From a virus: a stretch of DNA of 23,611 nt. The notes under the pieces are model-generated. The model did not search any database. It was not told the DNA's origin and saw nothing but the letters and a program-made list of their open reading frames with translations. The position numbers and the translations under genes were made by a program. The stretch covers positions 1 through 23,611 of the IMG/VR virus record IMGVR_UViG_3300031569_000508; one strand, written 5' to 3'. This document shows, piece by piece, positions 13,712-20,931 of the stretch; the stretch's first letter is position 1, and every line of letters starts with the position of its first letter.

Positions 13712-15017
13712 TTTAGATGAAATATTAAACTATATAAATCCAGAACCTAGATATGCAGGAAAATTAGAAGATTTAGGATTGCTTGGAGAAGGTGATTTAA
13801 AAGCTGCTAGAAAACAATCTATTTTTCAAGGTCTGTTAGGTGCAGGTCTAGGCTATCTAGCTCAACCAAAGAATCAAGGGTATGGTTCAATAGCTCCTTA
13901 TTTAGCAAAAGCTGGTATGCAAGGATTACAGGCTAGTAAAGCTCCTTATGAACAATTAACACAAGATGCTTTGATGAATCAAAAATTAAAAGAAGTTGAG
14001 TATCAAAGAGGAGAAAGAAAATATCAAGATGACCAAAGAGTATTAGCTGCTGAAAAATTAGCAATAGAAAATGAAATATCAAAAATGCCTTTATTTAAAA
14101 CTACATTAACTAACAGACCCAATCTACCTATAGGACCAAAACAACTTACATTACCTAGCGGAGAACAATCTGTTAGACCTATGTTTGGAACAACGCCTCA
14201 ATCTCCTACAGTATCACAAGAAATAAATATAGATAAATTAAATAGATTGGCAGGTAACCAATCTTACAATGCTCTTACAGCAAATTTAGGATTAGCAGAA
14301 AGTATAAATAAGTTACAAAATCCTGAAAGGACCAGTACAACTATAGATGGAAAACATTTAATTTTAGATGAAAATAAAAATATTTTAAGTGTAAAACAAA
14401 TAGCTGACCCAAAAATAAAAGACCCACAATCACCATCATTTCAAAATGTATATAATGAAGTTACTAAAAAAACGCAAAAATACCAAGTCCCTAGAGGGGC
14501 TCTTGGAGCTGATGAAAATGGTGATGGTATTCCTGACAATTGGAAACCAGTAGGTGACCCATATAGTTCTACAGATACAAGAGACATTGGCTCTGCATCT
14601 ATGACTAATATTAGAGCTGTTGTAGGTAGGATAGAAAATAAAGAATTAGGATTTATTCCCGAAGGTACTATAAATAAATTTAATATAGCAAATGATATTG
14701 CATCCGTTGCAGAAGAAATAGGAAGAATTAATCAGCTTAAAGGAACTCCAATAAACGACGCTGCAAAAACAAATCAAGCAATAGAATTATTTAAAAAGAG
14801 CGGAGCTTTAATTGAAGGTAGCTTTATGGGTAATAATGAATCATATGATAGTAATAAATTTACAAGTTATGTTAATGGTCAATTAACAGGGGAAACAAAA
14901 GAAAGTACAGGAATAACTACTTTACCTAATGGAAATGTATCAATAAGAGGTAAAGGTGATAGGGATGGTGAGTATCAAATACTTCCTAATGGAACTTATA
15001 AAAAGGTTAGAAACTAA
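13698..15017 (+). CDS. Internal virion protein with putative Ca-binding loop
   Basis: A 439-residue protein. The N-terminal 130 residues are helical: F-Q-G-L-L-G-A-G-L-G-Y-L-A-Q-P at 43-57 is a hydrophobic Gly-rich helix, followed by a long charged coiled region (K-L-K-E-V-E-Y-Q-R-G-E-R-K-Y-Q-D-D-Q-R). Near residues 272-280 the sequence D-E-N-G-D-G-I-P-D-N-W matches a calcium-binding loop of thrombospondin type 3 or dockerin style. The C-terminus is Gly-rich beta (G-N-V-S-I-R-G-K-G-D-R-D-G-E-Y). Position and size suggest a gp15-like ejection protein; this is inference. The start ATG lies 14 bases inside the previous gene with GAGG upstream. Confidence 0.5.
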   Translation: MATLNLDEILNYINPEPRYAGKLEDLGLLGEGDLKAARKQSIFQGLLGAGLGYLAQPKNQGYGSIAPYLAKAGMQGLQASKAPYEQLTQDALMNQKLKEVEYQRGERKYQDDQRVLAAEKLAIENEISKMPLFKTTLTNRPNLPIGPKQLTLPSGEQSVRPMFGTTPQSPTVSQEINIDKLNRLAGNQSYNALTANLGLAESINKLQNPERTSTTIDGKHLILDENKNILSVKQIADPKIKDPQSPSFQNVYNEVTKKTQKYQVPRGALGADENGDGIPDNWKPVGDPYSSTDTRDIGSASMTNIRAVVGRIENKELGFIPEGTINKFNIANDIASVAEEIGRINQLKGTPINDAAKTNQAIELFKKSGALIEGSFMGNNESYDSNKFTSYVNGQLTGETKESTGITTLPNGNVSIRGKGDRDGEYQILPNGTYKKVRN

Positions 15018-15019
15018 AT

Positions 15020-18000
15020 ATGGCATTACCTGAAGAAGATATTTTTACTGCTGAAGAGTTAGGCATTGTTCCGCCTATCCAATCACCTAAAGCTCAAGCT
15101 AATTCAAATCAAGATATTTTTACTGCTGAAGAGTTAGGTATAAATTCTACAAATGCTCCTATGACTGGAAAATATGAAGGATGGAAGTCTGATGCTTTAG
15201 GATATGGTGCAAAAGTTGGAACATCTGATTTAGGCTATTTAGCAAATATGGCAAAAGCAAAATTCCCTAATGTTATTGGTAAATCAAAATATAAACAAGT
15301 AAATAAATTAGGAAAAAAAGTTTGGACAGATGGGCTAACAACTGTTCCAGAAGAAACTGCTTTAAAACATAATCAAGAAATAGATGATTTTAAAAATCTT
15401 CCAACCTATGATTTAAGACGAGAGTATTTAAAAAATAAAAATATTACAGATGCAGAAGAAGCTTATCCTAATTTAACTCCAGAAATGAAAGATAGCGGCT
15501 ATGCTTTAACTGGTGAAATAGGAGGAAGTTTATTAAGTCCTACTACATTGTTAGCTGGTCCAGCAGCTTTATATACAAAAGGAGATAAGTTATTTAAAGC
15601 AGCAACAAAATTTGGTTTATATTCTGGACTATGGGGAGCTGAATATTCTACTGCAAAACAACTAGCAGAAGAGGGAGAGATTGACCCAAAACAATTAGCA
15701 ACAGATACAGCTTTAGCAGCTGGTGGAGGGTTTGTATTAAGAGGTGGAGCTCCTATTGTTTATAAGGGAGTAAAAGCTACTGCTAATAAAACATCTCAAG
15801 AAGTAAATAAATTAATATTAAAAAATAAAACAGAAGCAACTGCTGATGATTTTATAAAAGAATTAAATCTTCAAGCTGCTGAAATTATCCGTAACAATGG
15901 TGCTACAAAATATTTAAACAACACTAAAGAATACGGAAATCTTTTTACTAAATCTGGTGCTTTAAATGAACAAAAATTAACTAAAGTTATTAAAGAAGAT
16001 TTGATTAAAAAATCAGGACTAACAAAAAAACAACTTAATGATATAGAAAAAAACTCACCAACTAAATTTAATTTACCAAAAAATCAAACTGAAGCTAGTG
16101 AATATATTGCTAAAAAAACTTACAGTAAATATACTAATGAAGAAACAAATCCTTTTAAGTATAAAGTTTTACAAAATATTTCTAGTGGGTTAGTTAAAAC
16201 TCAAAGAGGAATTGATAGTTACATTCGCCCAGCAGCAAAGTTATTAGAAGATTCAGCCCCTGAAATAGCAAGTAGATTAGAAAAAATGGACTACAATATT
16301 TTAACAAAAAATAATAGAAATGCTAATGACATTAAAAGTTTTTTTGAAAAATGGAATACCCTAAACAAACAAGATAAAATTAAAGCTAAAGAATTTTTAT
16401 CTGATGGAAAGTTTGAACAATTTTCTAATAAAGGAATGTTTCCTCAATTTGAAATTCCTTTAGTTGGTGTTAGAAAAACATTAGAAAGATTAAGGCTTGA
16501 ATCTGCTGATGCTGGAATTAAAATAAATAAAATAGAAAATTATTTCCCAAGATTTATTAAAGATTACAACAAATATAATGAAAAATTAACAGCAAAAATT
16601 GAAAGACAAGGTGGAACTTATGAAGTTACACAGTTAAGCAAGGTTAAAGATAAATTAACAAAACAAACACAAAAGGATTATGGAAGAGACCCTGATGCAG
16701 AAGAGATAGCAGATGCGTATAATAAATTTTTATCAGGTGGTTTAAAAGATGCAAGTGGAGGAGGGTTATATCCATCAAGAATTATGAAACAAATTGATAA
16801 AGATATGATAGATGAATATTTAGACCCATTAGAATCTTTAGAAAAATATATAATAAATAGTGTAAGTAAAGCAGAAAAGTCAAAATTTATGGGGAAATAT
16901 GCAAGACTAGGTAAAAATAAAGATGATGTAAAAATATTTGATACTGGGAATAAACGCATACTAGAAGATTCTATAGGTAATATGGGCAACATTGCTGGAT
17001 TAAGTGATTCTAGGTTAGCTGCTGTTCAAAAAGTATTAAGAGCTAGATTGATTGATGGAGAACAAGGGTCTGGAATAGCACAACCTTTAAAAAATATATC
17101 TTATCTTACTCTTTTAGGTAATCCTTCTTCTGCTATTGTTCAAGCAGGAGACATAGGATTTTCTGCTGTACAAAATGGTATGTTTTCTTCTACTAAAAAT
17201 TTATTAAAACAAATGACTCGTCAAAAATTTGGAGATAAATTAAAATATAATATAGAAGAAATAGGTCTTGGTAAAACTGTGTCAGCAGAAATAGCAAACA
17301 CAGGAAAGGGATTAGATAAAGCTGTAGAAAAAGTATTTGACCTTTCTCAATTTACAAGGGTTGATAGAGTAGGTAAGACTACAACTATTAATTCTGCTTT
17401 AGATAAGGCTACCAGAGTTGTTAAACTTAATAACAAAGGTGGGTTAGCTAACCCTAAAGAATTTCAGCAATTTAAAAATAAATGGGAAGGTGTATTAGGA
17501 AAAGATAATTTTGTTAATATGGTAGCGGCTATAAGAACAGGTAGAAAAACTGATGATGTAGGATATTATCTATTTAGTGAGCTATCTGAAGTTCAACCAA
17601 TTAGTCTATCTCAAATGCCTGTCAAATATTTAACATCTAAAAATGGTAAGATTTTTTATACTTTAAAATCCTTTGCATTAAAACAGTTTGATTTTGCAAG
17701 AAGAAAAATATTAAGAGAAATTGGTAGGGGAGAATTTAAGTCAGCATTTAAAAATACACTTGTGTTGTCAGCGTATTTAGGTGGAGCACAAACAACAACA
17801 AAACAATTGCAAAAATTATTAGTTGGCTCTCCAGAAGAAATAGTACTAGAAGATATGCCAGATGAATTTACTGAAAACTTAATGAAAATAATCTTTATGA
17901 ATAAATATAGTATGAATAAATTAGCAGAAGAGAAAAATATAGAAGACTTTATTTATGATACTATTGCCCCACCTATTGGACCTATTTCTAATATACTTCA

Positions 18001-18196
18001 AGATACTGCCAACTATTTTGATAAGCCTGAAACTATAGATGAGATTATGAATGAAGCTATTAATCCTAAAATTCCATTTGAAAAAAGTAGGCAATACATA
18101 CCCATTGGAGGAAGAGTTTATAGCGAACAAACAGTTAAAAAACCAAAAAGACGAAAAAAAGAATTTCAAGAATTAATGAAGGAGTTAAGTTTATAA
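15020..18196 (+). CDS. Large internal virion protein (gp16-like position)
   Basis: At 1058 residues this is the largest protein in the window. The N-terminus carries D-I-F-T-A-E-E-L-G-I twice (7-16 and 32-41). Residues about 155-265 alternate Gly/Ala-rich hydrophobic stretches (S-L-L-S-P-T-T-L-L-A-G-P-A-A-L-Y; A-L-A-A-G-G-G-F-V-L-R-G-G-A), possible membrane-inserting helices. Further on come long charged helices, an N-Y-F-P-R-F-I-K-D-Y-N motif at about 508-518, and L-L-G-N-P-S-S-A-I-V-Q-A-G-D-I-G at about 695-710, recurring in internal core proteins of podoviruses. No lytic transglycosylase catalytic motif is visible, unlike T7 gp16. It should be part of the ejected DNA-translocation apparatus. 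It overlaps the next gene by one base (TAATG). Confidence 0.6.
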   Translation: MALPEEDIFTAEELGIVPPIQSPKAQANSNQDIFTAEELGINSTNAPMTGKYEGWKSDALGYGAKVGTSDLGYLANMAKAKFPNVIGKSKYKQVNKLGKKVWTDGLTTVPEETALKHNQEIDDFKNLPTYDLRREYLKNKNITDAEEAYPNLTPEMKDSGYALTGEIGGSLLSPTTLLAGPAALYTKGDKLFKAATKFGLYSGLWGAEYSTAKQLAEEGEIDPKQLATDTALAAGGGFVLRGGAPIVYKGVKATANKTSQEVNKLILKNKTEATADDFIKELNLQAAEIIRNNGATKYLNNTKEYGNLFTKSGALNEQKLTKVIKEDLIKKSGLTKKQLNDIEKNSPTKFNLPKNQTEASEYIAKKTYSKYTNEETNPFKYKVLQNISSGLVKTQRGIDSYIRPAAKLLEDSAPEIASRLEKMDYNILTKNNRNANDIKSFFEKWNTLNKQDKIKAKEFLSDGKFEQFSNKGMFPQFEIPLVGVRKTLERLRLESADAGIKINKIENYFPRFIKDYNKYNEKLTAKIERQGGTYEVTQLSKVKDKLTKQTQKDYGRDPDAEEIADAYNKFLSGGLKDASGGGLYPSRIMKQIDKDMIDEYLDPLESLEKYIINSVSKAEKSKFMGKYARLGKNKDDVKIFDTGNKRILEDSIGNMGNIAGLSDSRLAAVQKVLRARLIDGEQGSGIAQPLKNISYLTLLGNPSSAIVQAGDIGFSAVQNGMFSSTKNLLKQMTRQKFGDKLKYNIEEIGLGKTVSAEIANTGKGLDKAVEKVFDLSQFTRVDRVGKTTTINSALDKATRVVKLNNKGGLANPKEFQQFKNKWEGVLGKDNFVNMVAAIRTGRKTDDVGYYLFSELSEVQPISLSQMPVKYLTSKNGKIFYTLKSFALKQFDFARRKILREIGRGEFKSAFKNTLVLSAYLGGAQTTTKQLQKLLVGSPEEIVLEDMPDEFTENLMKIIFMNKYSMNKLAEEKNIEDFIYDTIAPPIGPISNILQDTANYFDKPETIDEIMNEAINPKIPFEKSRQYIPIGGRVYSEQTVKKPKRRKKEFQELMKELSL
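15038..15138 (+). repeat. Duplicated 26-base coding motif
   Basis: The same 26 bases occur at 15038-15063 and 15113-15138, 75 bases apart and in frame. They encode the repeated D-I-F-T-A-E-E-L-G motif at the N-terminus of the large internal protein. Confidence 0.9.
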
Positions 18197-18399
18197 TGCC
18201 TGATATTAATCCTGAAGAGTTTGGAAGAATGAAAGAACAAATAGAGCATCTACAAAAAAGCCAAGATGAACTTGCTAAAGATATGAAGGCAATGCTTGCT
18301 CTAGCAAACCAAAGTAAAGGTGGATTCTGGGCAGGTATGGCTATTGCTGCCTTTGTATCTTCATTAGTCACTATATTTATAAAGCAATGGATAAGTTAA
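18196..18399 (+). CDS. XhlA-like coiled-coil membrane protein, lysis region
   Basis: A 67-residue protein: a charged coiled-coil helix (M-K-E-Q-I-E-H-L-Q-K-S-Q-D-E-L-A-K-D-M) at residues 12-38, then one transmembrane segment at about 43-62 (F-W-A-G-M-A-I-A-A-F-V-S-S-L-V-T-I-F-I). This coiled coil plus C-terminal anchor arrangement is the one found in the haemolysin XhlA family, which works with holins in phage lysis. It starts in a TAATG overlap with the large internal protein, has AAGGAG upstream (18179-18184), and opens the lysis cassette. The assignment rests on architecture, not on clear homology. Confidence 0.6.
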   Translation: MPDINPEEFGRMKEQIEHLQKSQDELAKDMKAMLALANQSKGGFWAGMAIAAFVSSLVTIFIKQWIS

Positions 18400-18500
18400 A
18401 AAATGTACTGTTTAAACCACTTGTTATTGTGGTAAGTTTAATAGCTGTATTACCTGTTACACCAGTAGCACTTTGTTTATTATATGGATGGGTTGAATAA
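18387..18500 (+). CDS. 37-residue membrane protein of the lysis cassette
   Basis: The ATG lies 13 bases inside the preceding gene and the TAA forms TAATG with the holin start. The protein is M-D-K-L-K-N-V-L-F-K followed by one strongly hydrophobic stretch (P-L-V-I-V-V-S-L-I-A-V-L-P-V-T-P-V-A-L-C-L-L-Y) and a G-W-V-E end. A lysine-rich start before a transmembrane segment suggests an N-in orientation. It may be a second small holin, an antiholin or a pinholin-like component; the sequence cannot decide. Its tight nesting between two lysis genes supports that it is translated. Confidence 0.55.
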   Translation: MDKLKNVLFKPLVIVVSLIAVLPVTPVALCLLYGWVE

Positions 18501-18892
18501 TGTTACAAGCACTGTTACCACTAATTGGAAATGTTATAGATAGAGTTGTTCCTGACAAGAACGCTAACGCTAAAGCAAAAAGAGAAATAGAAAAGTCTCT
18601 TGTTGAAAATGCTAATGAATTACTACTAGCACAAACGGAAATTAATAAAGTAGAAGCTGGACATAGGTCATTGTTTGTTGCTGGATGGCGACCCATGATA
18701 GGTTGGTCATGTGCCTTTGGTGTGTTTTGGCTTTTTGTAGGGCATCCTTTTGCAGTTTATATAGATGGACTAGATGGTGTAACAACTCCTATCCCTACTA
18801 TTGACAATGAGATTTTATTAGAATTAACTTTCGCACTTTTAGGAATGTCTGGATTGCGTACCTTTGAAAAACTAAAAGGTATAGCTACTTAA
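18500..18892 (+). CDS. Holin, 3-TM GTA-type family
   Basis: A 130-residue protein. The N-terminus has an amphipathic helix I-G-N-V-I-D-R-V-V-P-D-K (9-20), an A-K-A-K-R-E-I-E-K helix, and then the family signature E-I-N-K-V-E-A-G-H-R-S-L-F-V-A-G-W-R-P-M-I-G-W (47-69) leading into transmembrane segments at about 66-88 and 104-120. The V-E-A-x-x-x-S-x-F-V-A-G-W-R-P-x-I-G-W motif is diagnostic for the three-TM holin family first described for gene-transfer-agent release in Rhodobacter-like bacteria. It would permeabilise the inner membrane to let the endolysin reach the cell wall. Coupled by TAATG on both sides. Confidence 0.85.
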   Translation: MLQALLPLIGNVIDRVVPDKNANAKAKREIEKSLVENANELLLAQTEINKVEAGHRSLFVAGWRPMIGWSCAFGVFWLFVGHPFAVYIDGLDGVTTPIPTIDNEILLELTFALLGMSGLRTFEKLKGIAT

Positions 18893-19332
18893 TGAAAGCA
18901 TCACCTCATTTTACTATAGATGAATTAACCTTTAGCGAGACAGCAACAAGAAAGGGAATAGATAACACACCATCTGACGAGGTGTTAGATAACCTATACA
19001 TAACAGCAATGGAGATGGAAAATGTTAGAGAACTATTGGATAATAACCCTATACTTATTAGCAGTGGCTATCGTTGTCTGGAGCTTAATACATTACTCGG
19101 TAGTAAGCCAACTTCGGCACACACTAGAGGACTGGCTTGCGACTTTACTTGCCCAAAGTATGGTGACCCTCATGACATTGTGGATGCTATTTTTAGGTCT
19201 GATATTCTTTATGACCAGATTATTTTGGAATTTGATAAATGGGTTCATATTGCTTTTCCAGCGGATGGAGAAAGTGCTAGGAAAAAAGCGTTAATCATTA
19301 ATAAAAAAGGAACAATGATTTATTCACAATGA
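18892..19332 (+). CDS. Endolysin, zinc peptidase M15 family
   Basis: A 146-residue peptidase M15-like protein. The zinc ligands are visible as H77 (S-A-H-T-R-G-L-A-C-D-F, with D84) and H119 (W-V-H-I-A-F); R61 lies in S-S-G-Y-R-C. This H-x(6)-D ... W-x-H arrangement is the signature of D-Ala-D-Ala carboxypeptidase-type M15 enzymes, including many phage endolysins that cut peptidoglycan stem peptides. The N-terminal F-T-I-D-E-L-T-F-S-E-T-A also matches the M15_3 subfamily. There is no signal peptide, so it depends on the holin. TAATG coupling with the holin gene. A second hydrophobic reading frame lies inside it (19022-19294). Confidence 0.9.
   Translation: MKASPHFTIDELTFSETATRKGIDNTPSDEVLDNLYITAMEMENVRELLDNNPILISSGYRCLELNTLLGSKPTSAHTRGLACDFTCPKYGDPHDIVDAIFRSDILYDQIILEFDKWVHIAFPADGESARKKALIINKKGTMIYSQ
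19022..19294 (+). CDS. Possible embedded hydrophobic gene in the endolysin
   Basis: A 90-residue frame lies wholly inside the endolysin gene in the +1 frame. Its ATG is preceded by GGAG (19011-19014) at an ideal seven-base spacing. The product would have a hydrophobic stretch at about 5-22 (Y-W-I-I-T-L-Y-L-L-A-V-A-I-V-V-W-S-L), a second long hydrophobic region at about 46-78, and a basic tail ending K-V-L-G-K-K-R. Overlapping lysis genes (spanins, antiholins) are well known in phages, but hydrophobic shadow frames also occur by chance in AT-rich DNA; another one is present at 6239-6481 on the - strand. No lipobox or signal peptidase site is obvious. Treat as a candidate only. Confidence 0.25.
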   Translation: MLENYWIITLYLLAVAIVVWSLIHYSVVSQLRHTLEDWLATLLAQSMVTLMTLWMLFLGLIFFMTRLFWNLINGFILLFQRMEKVLGKKR

Positions 19333-19493
19333 TGGATATACTGCTTATAGCTGAACACATGATGGACAAAACGATAGATGATGTTGATATTGTTTATGGT
19401 GAAAATACAATGACTATATTTTTAAGTGATGGCTCTAGTGTTGAAATGATTGTAGACTCTATACATCTCAATCCTACCCAATATGATGCTTAA
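19329..19493 (+). CDS. Small protein of unknown function, last late gene
   Basis: A 54-residue frame beginning ATGATG at 19329-19334; the first ATG overlaps the endolysin stop (ATGA), and 19332 is an alternative that would remove one residue. The protein is acidic with helical M-M-D-K-T-I-D-D-V-D and two strands (I-V-Y-G-E-N-T-M-T-I-F-L-S-D-G-S-S-V-E-M-I-V-D-S-I). I recognise no family. It ends 20 bases inside the 3' end of the convergent nuclease gene (19474-19950), so it marks the end of the rightward transcription unit. Confidence 0.5.
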   Translation: MMDILLIAEHMMDKTIDDVDIVYGENTMTIFLSDGSSVEMIVDSIHLNPTQYDA

Positions 19494-19950
19494 ATTCTTT
19501 CATTAAAGATTGGCTAAACACATAATCTTTTCTATTCCCTCTTTTAACAACATCACACAAATCTTTTTCTTTCATTTCAGTTATATCTTTTTTAGATAGC
19601 CACCCTATTACTGCCATCTGTGTTTCATTTTTATTTATTTGAGCGTATATATAAGTATCAAATTTCTCATCTTGAATCCACATACTATCACTAAAGGTAG
19701 TTTTTAAATCTACCTCCTTACCTTTAATTATAAAGTCAGGACTATCCCATCCCTTTTTTGTAAAACATATCCACTCATACTCTATACCAATAGCCTTTAA
19801 GTATTCATTAAAAATTAATTCTCCAAGATACCCTATATAATTTGTTTTACATTTAAATTTATTGTGAGTTTTTTGTAAATCAAACTTTTCTTGTTCACGC
19901 TTTGCAATATCAACTTGTTCAGGATTAATTCTTAATACAACATTAGGCAT
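19474..19950 (-). CDS. PD-(D/E)XK nuclease-like protein
   Basis: A 158-residue protein with an intact nuclease motif set: E44 in a helix (Y-L-G-E-L-I-F-N-E-Y-L), then P71-D72 (S-P-D-F-I-I-K-G), and D81-L-K83 (E-V-D-L-K-T-T). The spacing PD-x(8)-D-x-K is classic for the PD-(D/E)XK superfamily, which includes restriction enzymes, resolvases and phage endonucleases. The substrate is unknown; degradation of host DNA, junction resolution or DNA processing are all possible. It is the last gene of the leftward operon and overlaps the previous gene by eight bases. Its 3' end overlaps the last rightward gene, so transcription across this point is convergent. Confidence 0.7.
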   Translation of the reverse strand: MPNVVLRINPEQVDIAKREQEKFDLQKTHNKFKCKTNYIGYLGELIFNEYLKAIGIEYEWICFTKKGWDSPDFIIKGKEVDLKTTFSDSMWIQDEKFDTYIYAQINKNETQMAVIGWLSKKDITEMKEKDLCDVVKRGNRKDYVFSQSLMKEFKHHIG

Positions 19951-20269
19951 ATATCCTTCTCCCTACAATAGTTAATAAGTTATCTATTGCTAATCCTAAA
20001 TCTCTTTCATAATACATAGGCTTCTTACCACCAAGAAACCGATAGTTAATAGCAATCTTTTGTGGATTGGATAATCCATCTATAACTGCATCAACAATCT
20101 TAATATTTTCCATATCAGATTTAGATACCATATCTTCAAACACTTCTGAAGTAGACTCACCTCCCGTTGAGAAGTAAGATGTTTTGCTAGGGTAACCAAG
20201 CCTGTGACTATCTTGCTTCATCCACCTTGCCCAATCATCTAGTATGTCCATGAGCCTAGCTATCCTCAT
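19943..20269 (-). CDS. Q-like antiterminator / DNA-binding regulator candidate
   Basis: A 108-residue protein. An N-terminal helix with I-L-D-D-W-A-R-W-M and R-L-G-Y-P-S-K-T (7-30) is followed by a helical domain with V-D-A-V-I-D-G-L-S-N-P-Q-K-I-A-I-N-Y-R-F-L (58-79) and a C-terminal L-G-L-A-I-D-N-L-L-T-I-V-G-R-R-I-Y-A. The W-A-x-W ... L-G-Y-P-S ... V-D-A-x-I-x-x-L ... Y-R-x-L pattern is typical of phage Q-type antitermination or late-regulator proteins (also ArpU-like). If correct it would control late transcription. The assignment is by pattern. It overlaps the HTH gene upstream as ATGA. Confidence 0.45.
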   Translation of the reverse strand: MRIARLMDILDDWARWMKQDSHRLGYPSKTSYFSTGGESTSEVFEDMVSKSDMENIKIVDAVIDGLSNPQKIAINYRFLGGKKPMYYERDLGLAIDNLLTIVGRRIYA

Positions 20270-20502
20270 TTCTTACTTAATCCACCCAGTATTGTTCCCC
20301 AGTTACTTGCTCTCCTTGTTTGTTGTGGTGTCATAGCTTTTGGCATTGCAAATCCATAATCTTTACTTAATCTATCTAGTGCTCCTGCATGAACTCCTGC
20401 ATAATCTGCTATTCTTTTTCTACTAGCATCAGGATTTTTTTCTATAAACTCTTTAGCTCTTGTTGCAAATTCTAAATATCTTTCGGCTGTGTATTTACTC
20501 AT
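20266..20502 (-). CDS. Small helix-turn-helix protein
   Basis: A 78-residue protein. The N-terminal helix (Y-T-A-E-R-Y-L-E-F-A-T-R-A-K-E-F-I-E) precedes a helix-turn-helix, S-R-K-R-I-A-D-Y-A-G-V-H-A-G-A-L-D-R-L (27-45), with the expected Gly at the turn. The tail is basic (Q-T-R-R-A-S-N-W-G; ending S-K-K). Proteins of this form are common phage regulators or recombination directionality-like factors. Operators cannot be seen in this window. It sits between the nuclease-like protein and the antiterminator candidate, each joined by a four-base ATGA overlap. GGAGG is upstream at an eleven-base spacing. Confidence 0.6.
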   Translation of the reverse strand: MSKYTAERYLEFATRAKEFIEKNPDASRKRIADYAGVHAGALDRLSKDYGFAMPKAMTPQQTRRASNWGTILGGLSKK

Positions 20503-20822
20503 GATATATCTACCTCCCTACATACCCATTTGTTATTCTTCTTATGCCACCCTTGAACAAGTAGCACCCAATTTGCATCTCTTAAATGTTTAATAGCATC
20601 ACTATCTTCCATCTTCTTTAGCCTAGCAGAAACATTACTATAACTCGTGACTTGGATTCCAACTGTGTTGCCTTTAATATCTATTGCTAGTAAATCTATT
20701 ATCCCAAATAAGTCTTGTCGTATCTTGGCAAATGCGTTCCACCTTTCTACAATAGCAACTAAAGGGTAATCACCACTATCCCGTAGCTTCTTCAGAGTCC
20801 TTTGTGTTGGGCTTATTGCCAT
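20499..20822 (-). CDS. PD-(D/E)XK-like protein with altered active site
   Basis: I start it at 20822 (MAISPTQRTLKKLRDSG) because AGGAGG lies nine bases upstream; an in-frame ATG at 20849 would place that site inside the gene. The 107-residue protein has E26 (A-I-V-E-R-W-N), R35-Q-D-L-F-G-I-I-D43, and G-I-Q57-V-T59-S-Y-S-N, then R67. This is the layout of a PD-(D/E)XK / Holliday-junction-resolvase-like fold, but the E-x-K pair is replaced by Q-x-T. The ending W-V-C-R-E-V-D-I-S is also family-typical. It may bind DNA without cutting, or use altered chemistry. The same protein form is common in phages of alphaproteobacteria. Confidence 0.55.
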   Translation of the reverse strand: MAISPTQRTLKKLRDSGDYPLVAIVERWNAFAKIRQDLFGIIDLLAIDIKGNTVGIQVTSYSNVSARLKKMEDSDAIKHLRDANWVLLVQGWHKKNNKWVCREVDIS

Positions 20823-20931
20823 CTTTTTTATCCTCCTCTCTGACCACATTGCCTTTAAATATTCTATTCCATGCTTCTTCTAATTCTTCTTCACTGATGT
20901 CTTGCTTTCTACGACCTGACCCTTTACTCAT
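20776..20931 (-). CDS. Small MSKGS-type phage protein
   Basis: I start it at ATG 20931, preceded by AGGAG at eight bases; the longer frame to 20970 lacks such a site. The 51-residue protein reads M-S-K-G-S-G-R-R-K-Q-D-I-S-E-E-E-L-E-E-A-W-N-R-I-F-K followed by a charged tail. The M-x-K-G-S-x-x-R-P/K ... W/Y-x-x-I-F signature is found in tiny proteins of very many phages, often next to DNA metabolism genes; the function is unknown. It overlaps the next gene by 47 bases, and the two frames share the region containing the AGGAGG of the downstream gene. Confidence 0.65.
   Translation of the reverse strand: MSKGSGRRKQDISEEELEEAWNRIFKGNVVREEDKKDGNKPNTKDSEEATG

Noticed and set aside
15020-18196. Lytic transglycosylase domain as in T7 gp16
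   Set aside because: No catalytic Glu-Ser context or G-L-M-Q/A-Y-N type motif was found in the protein.
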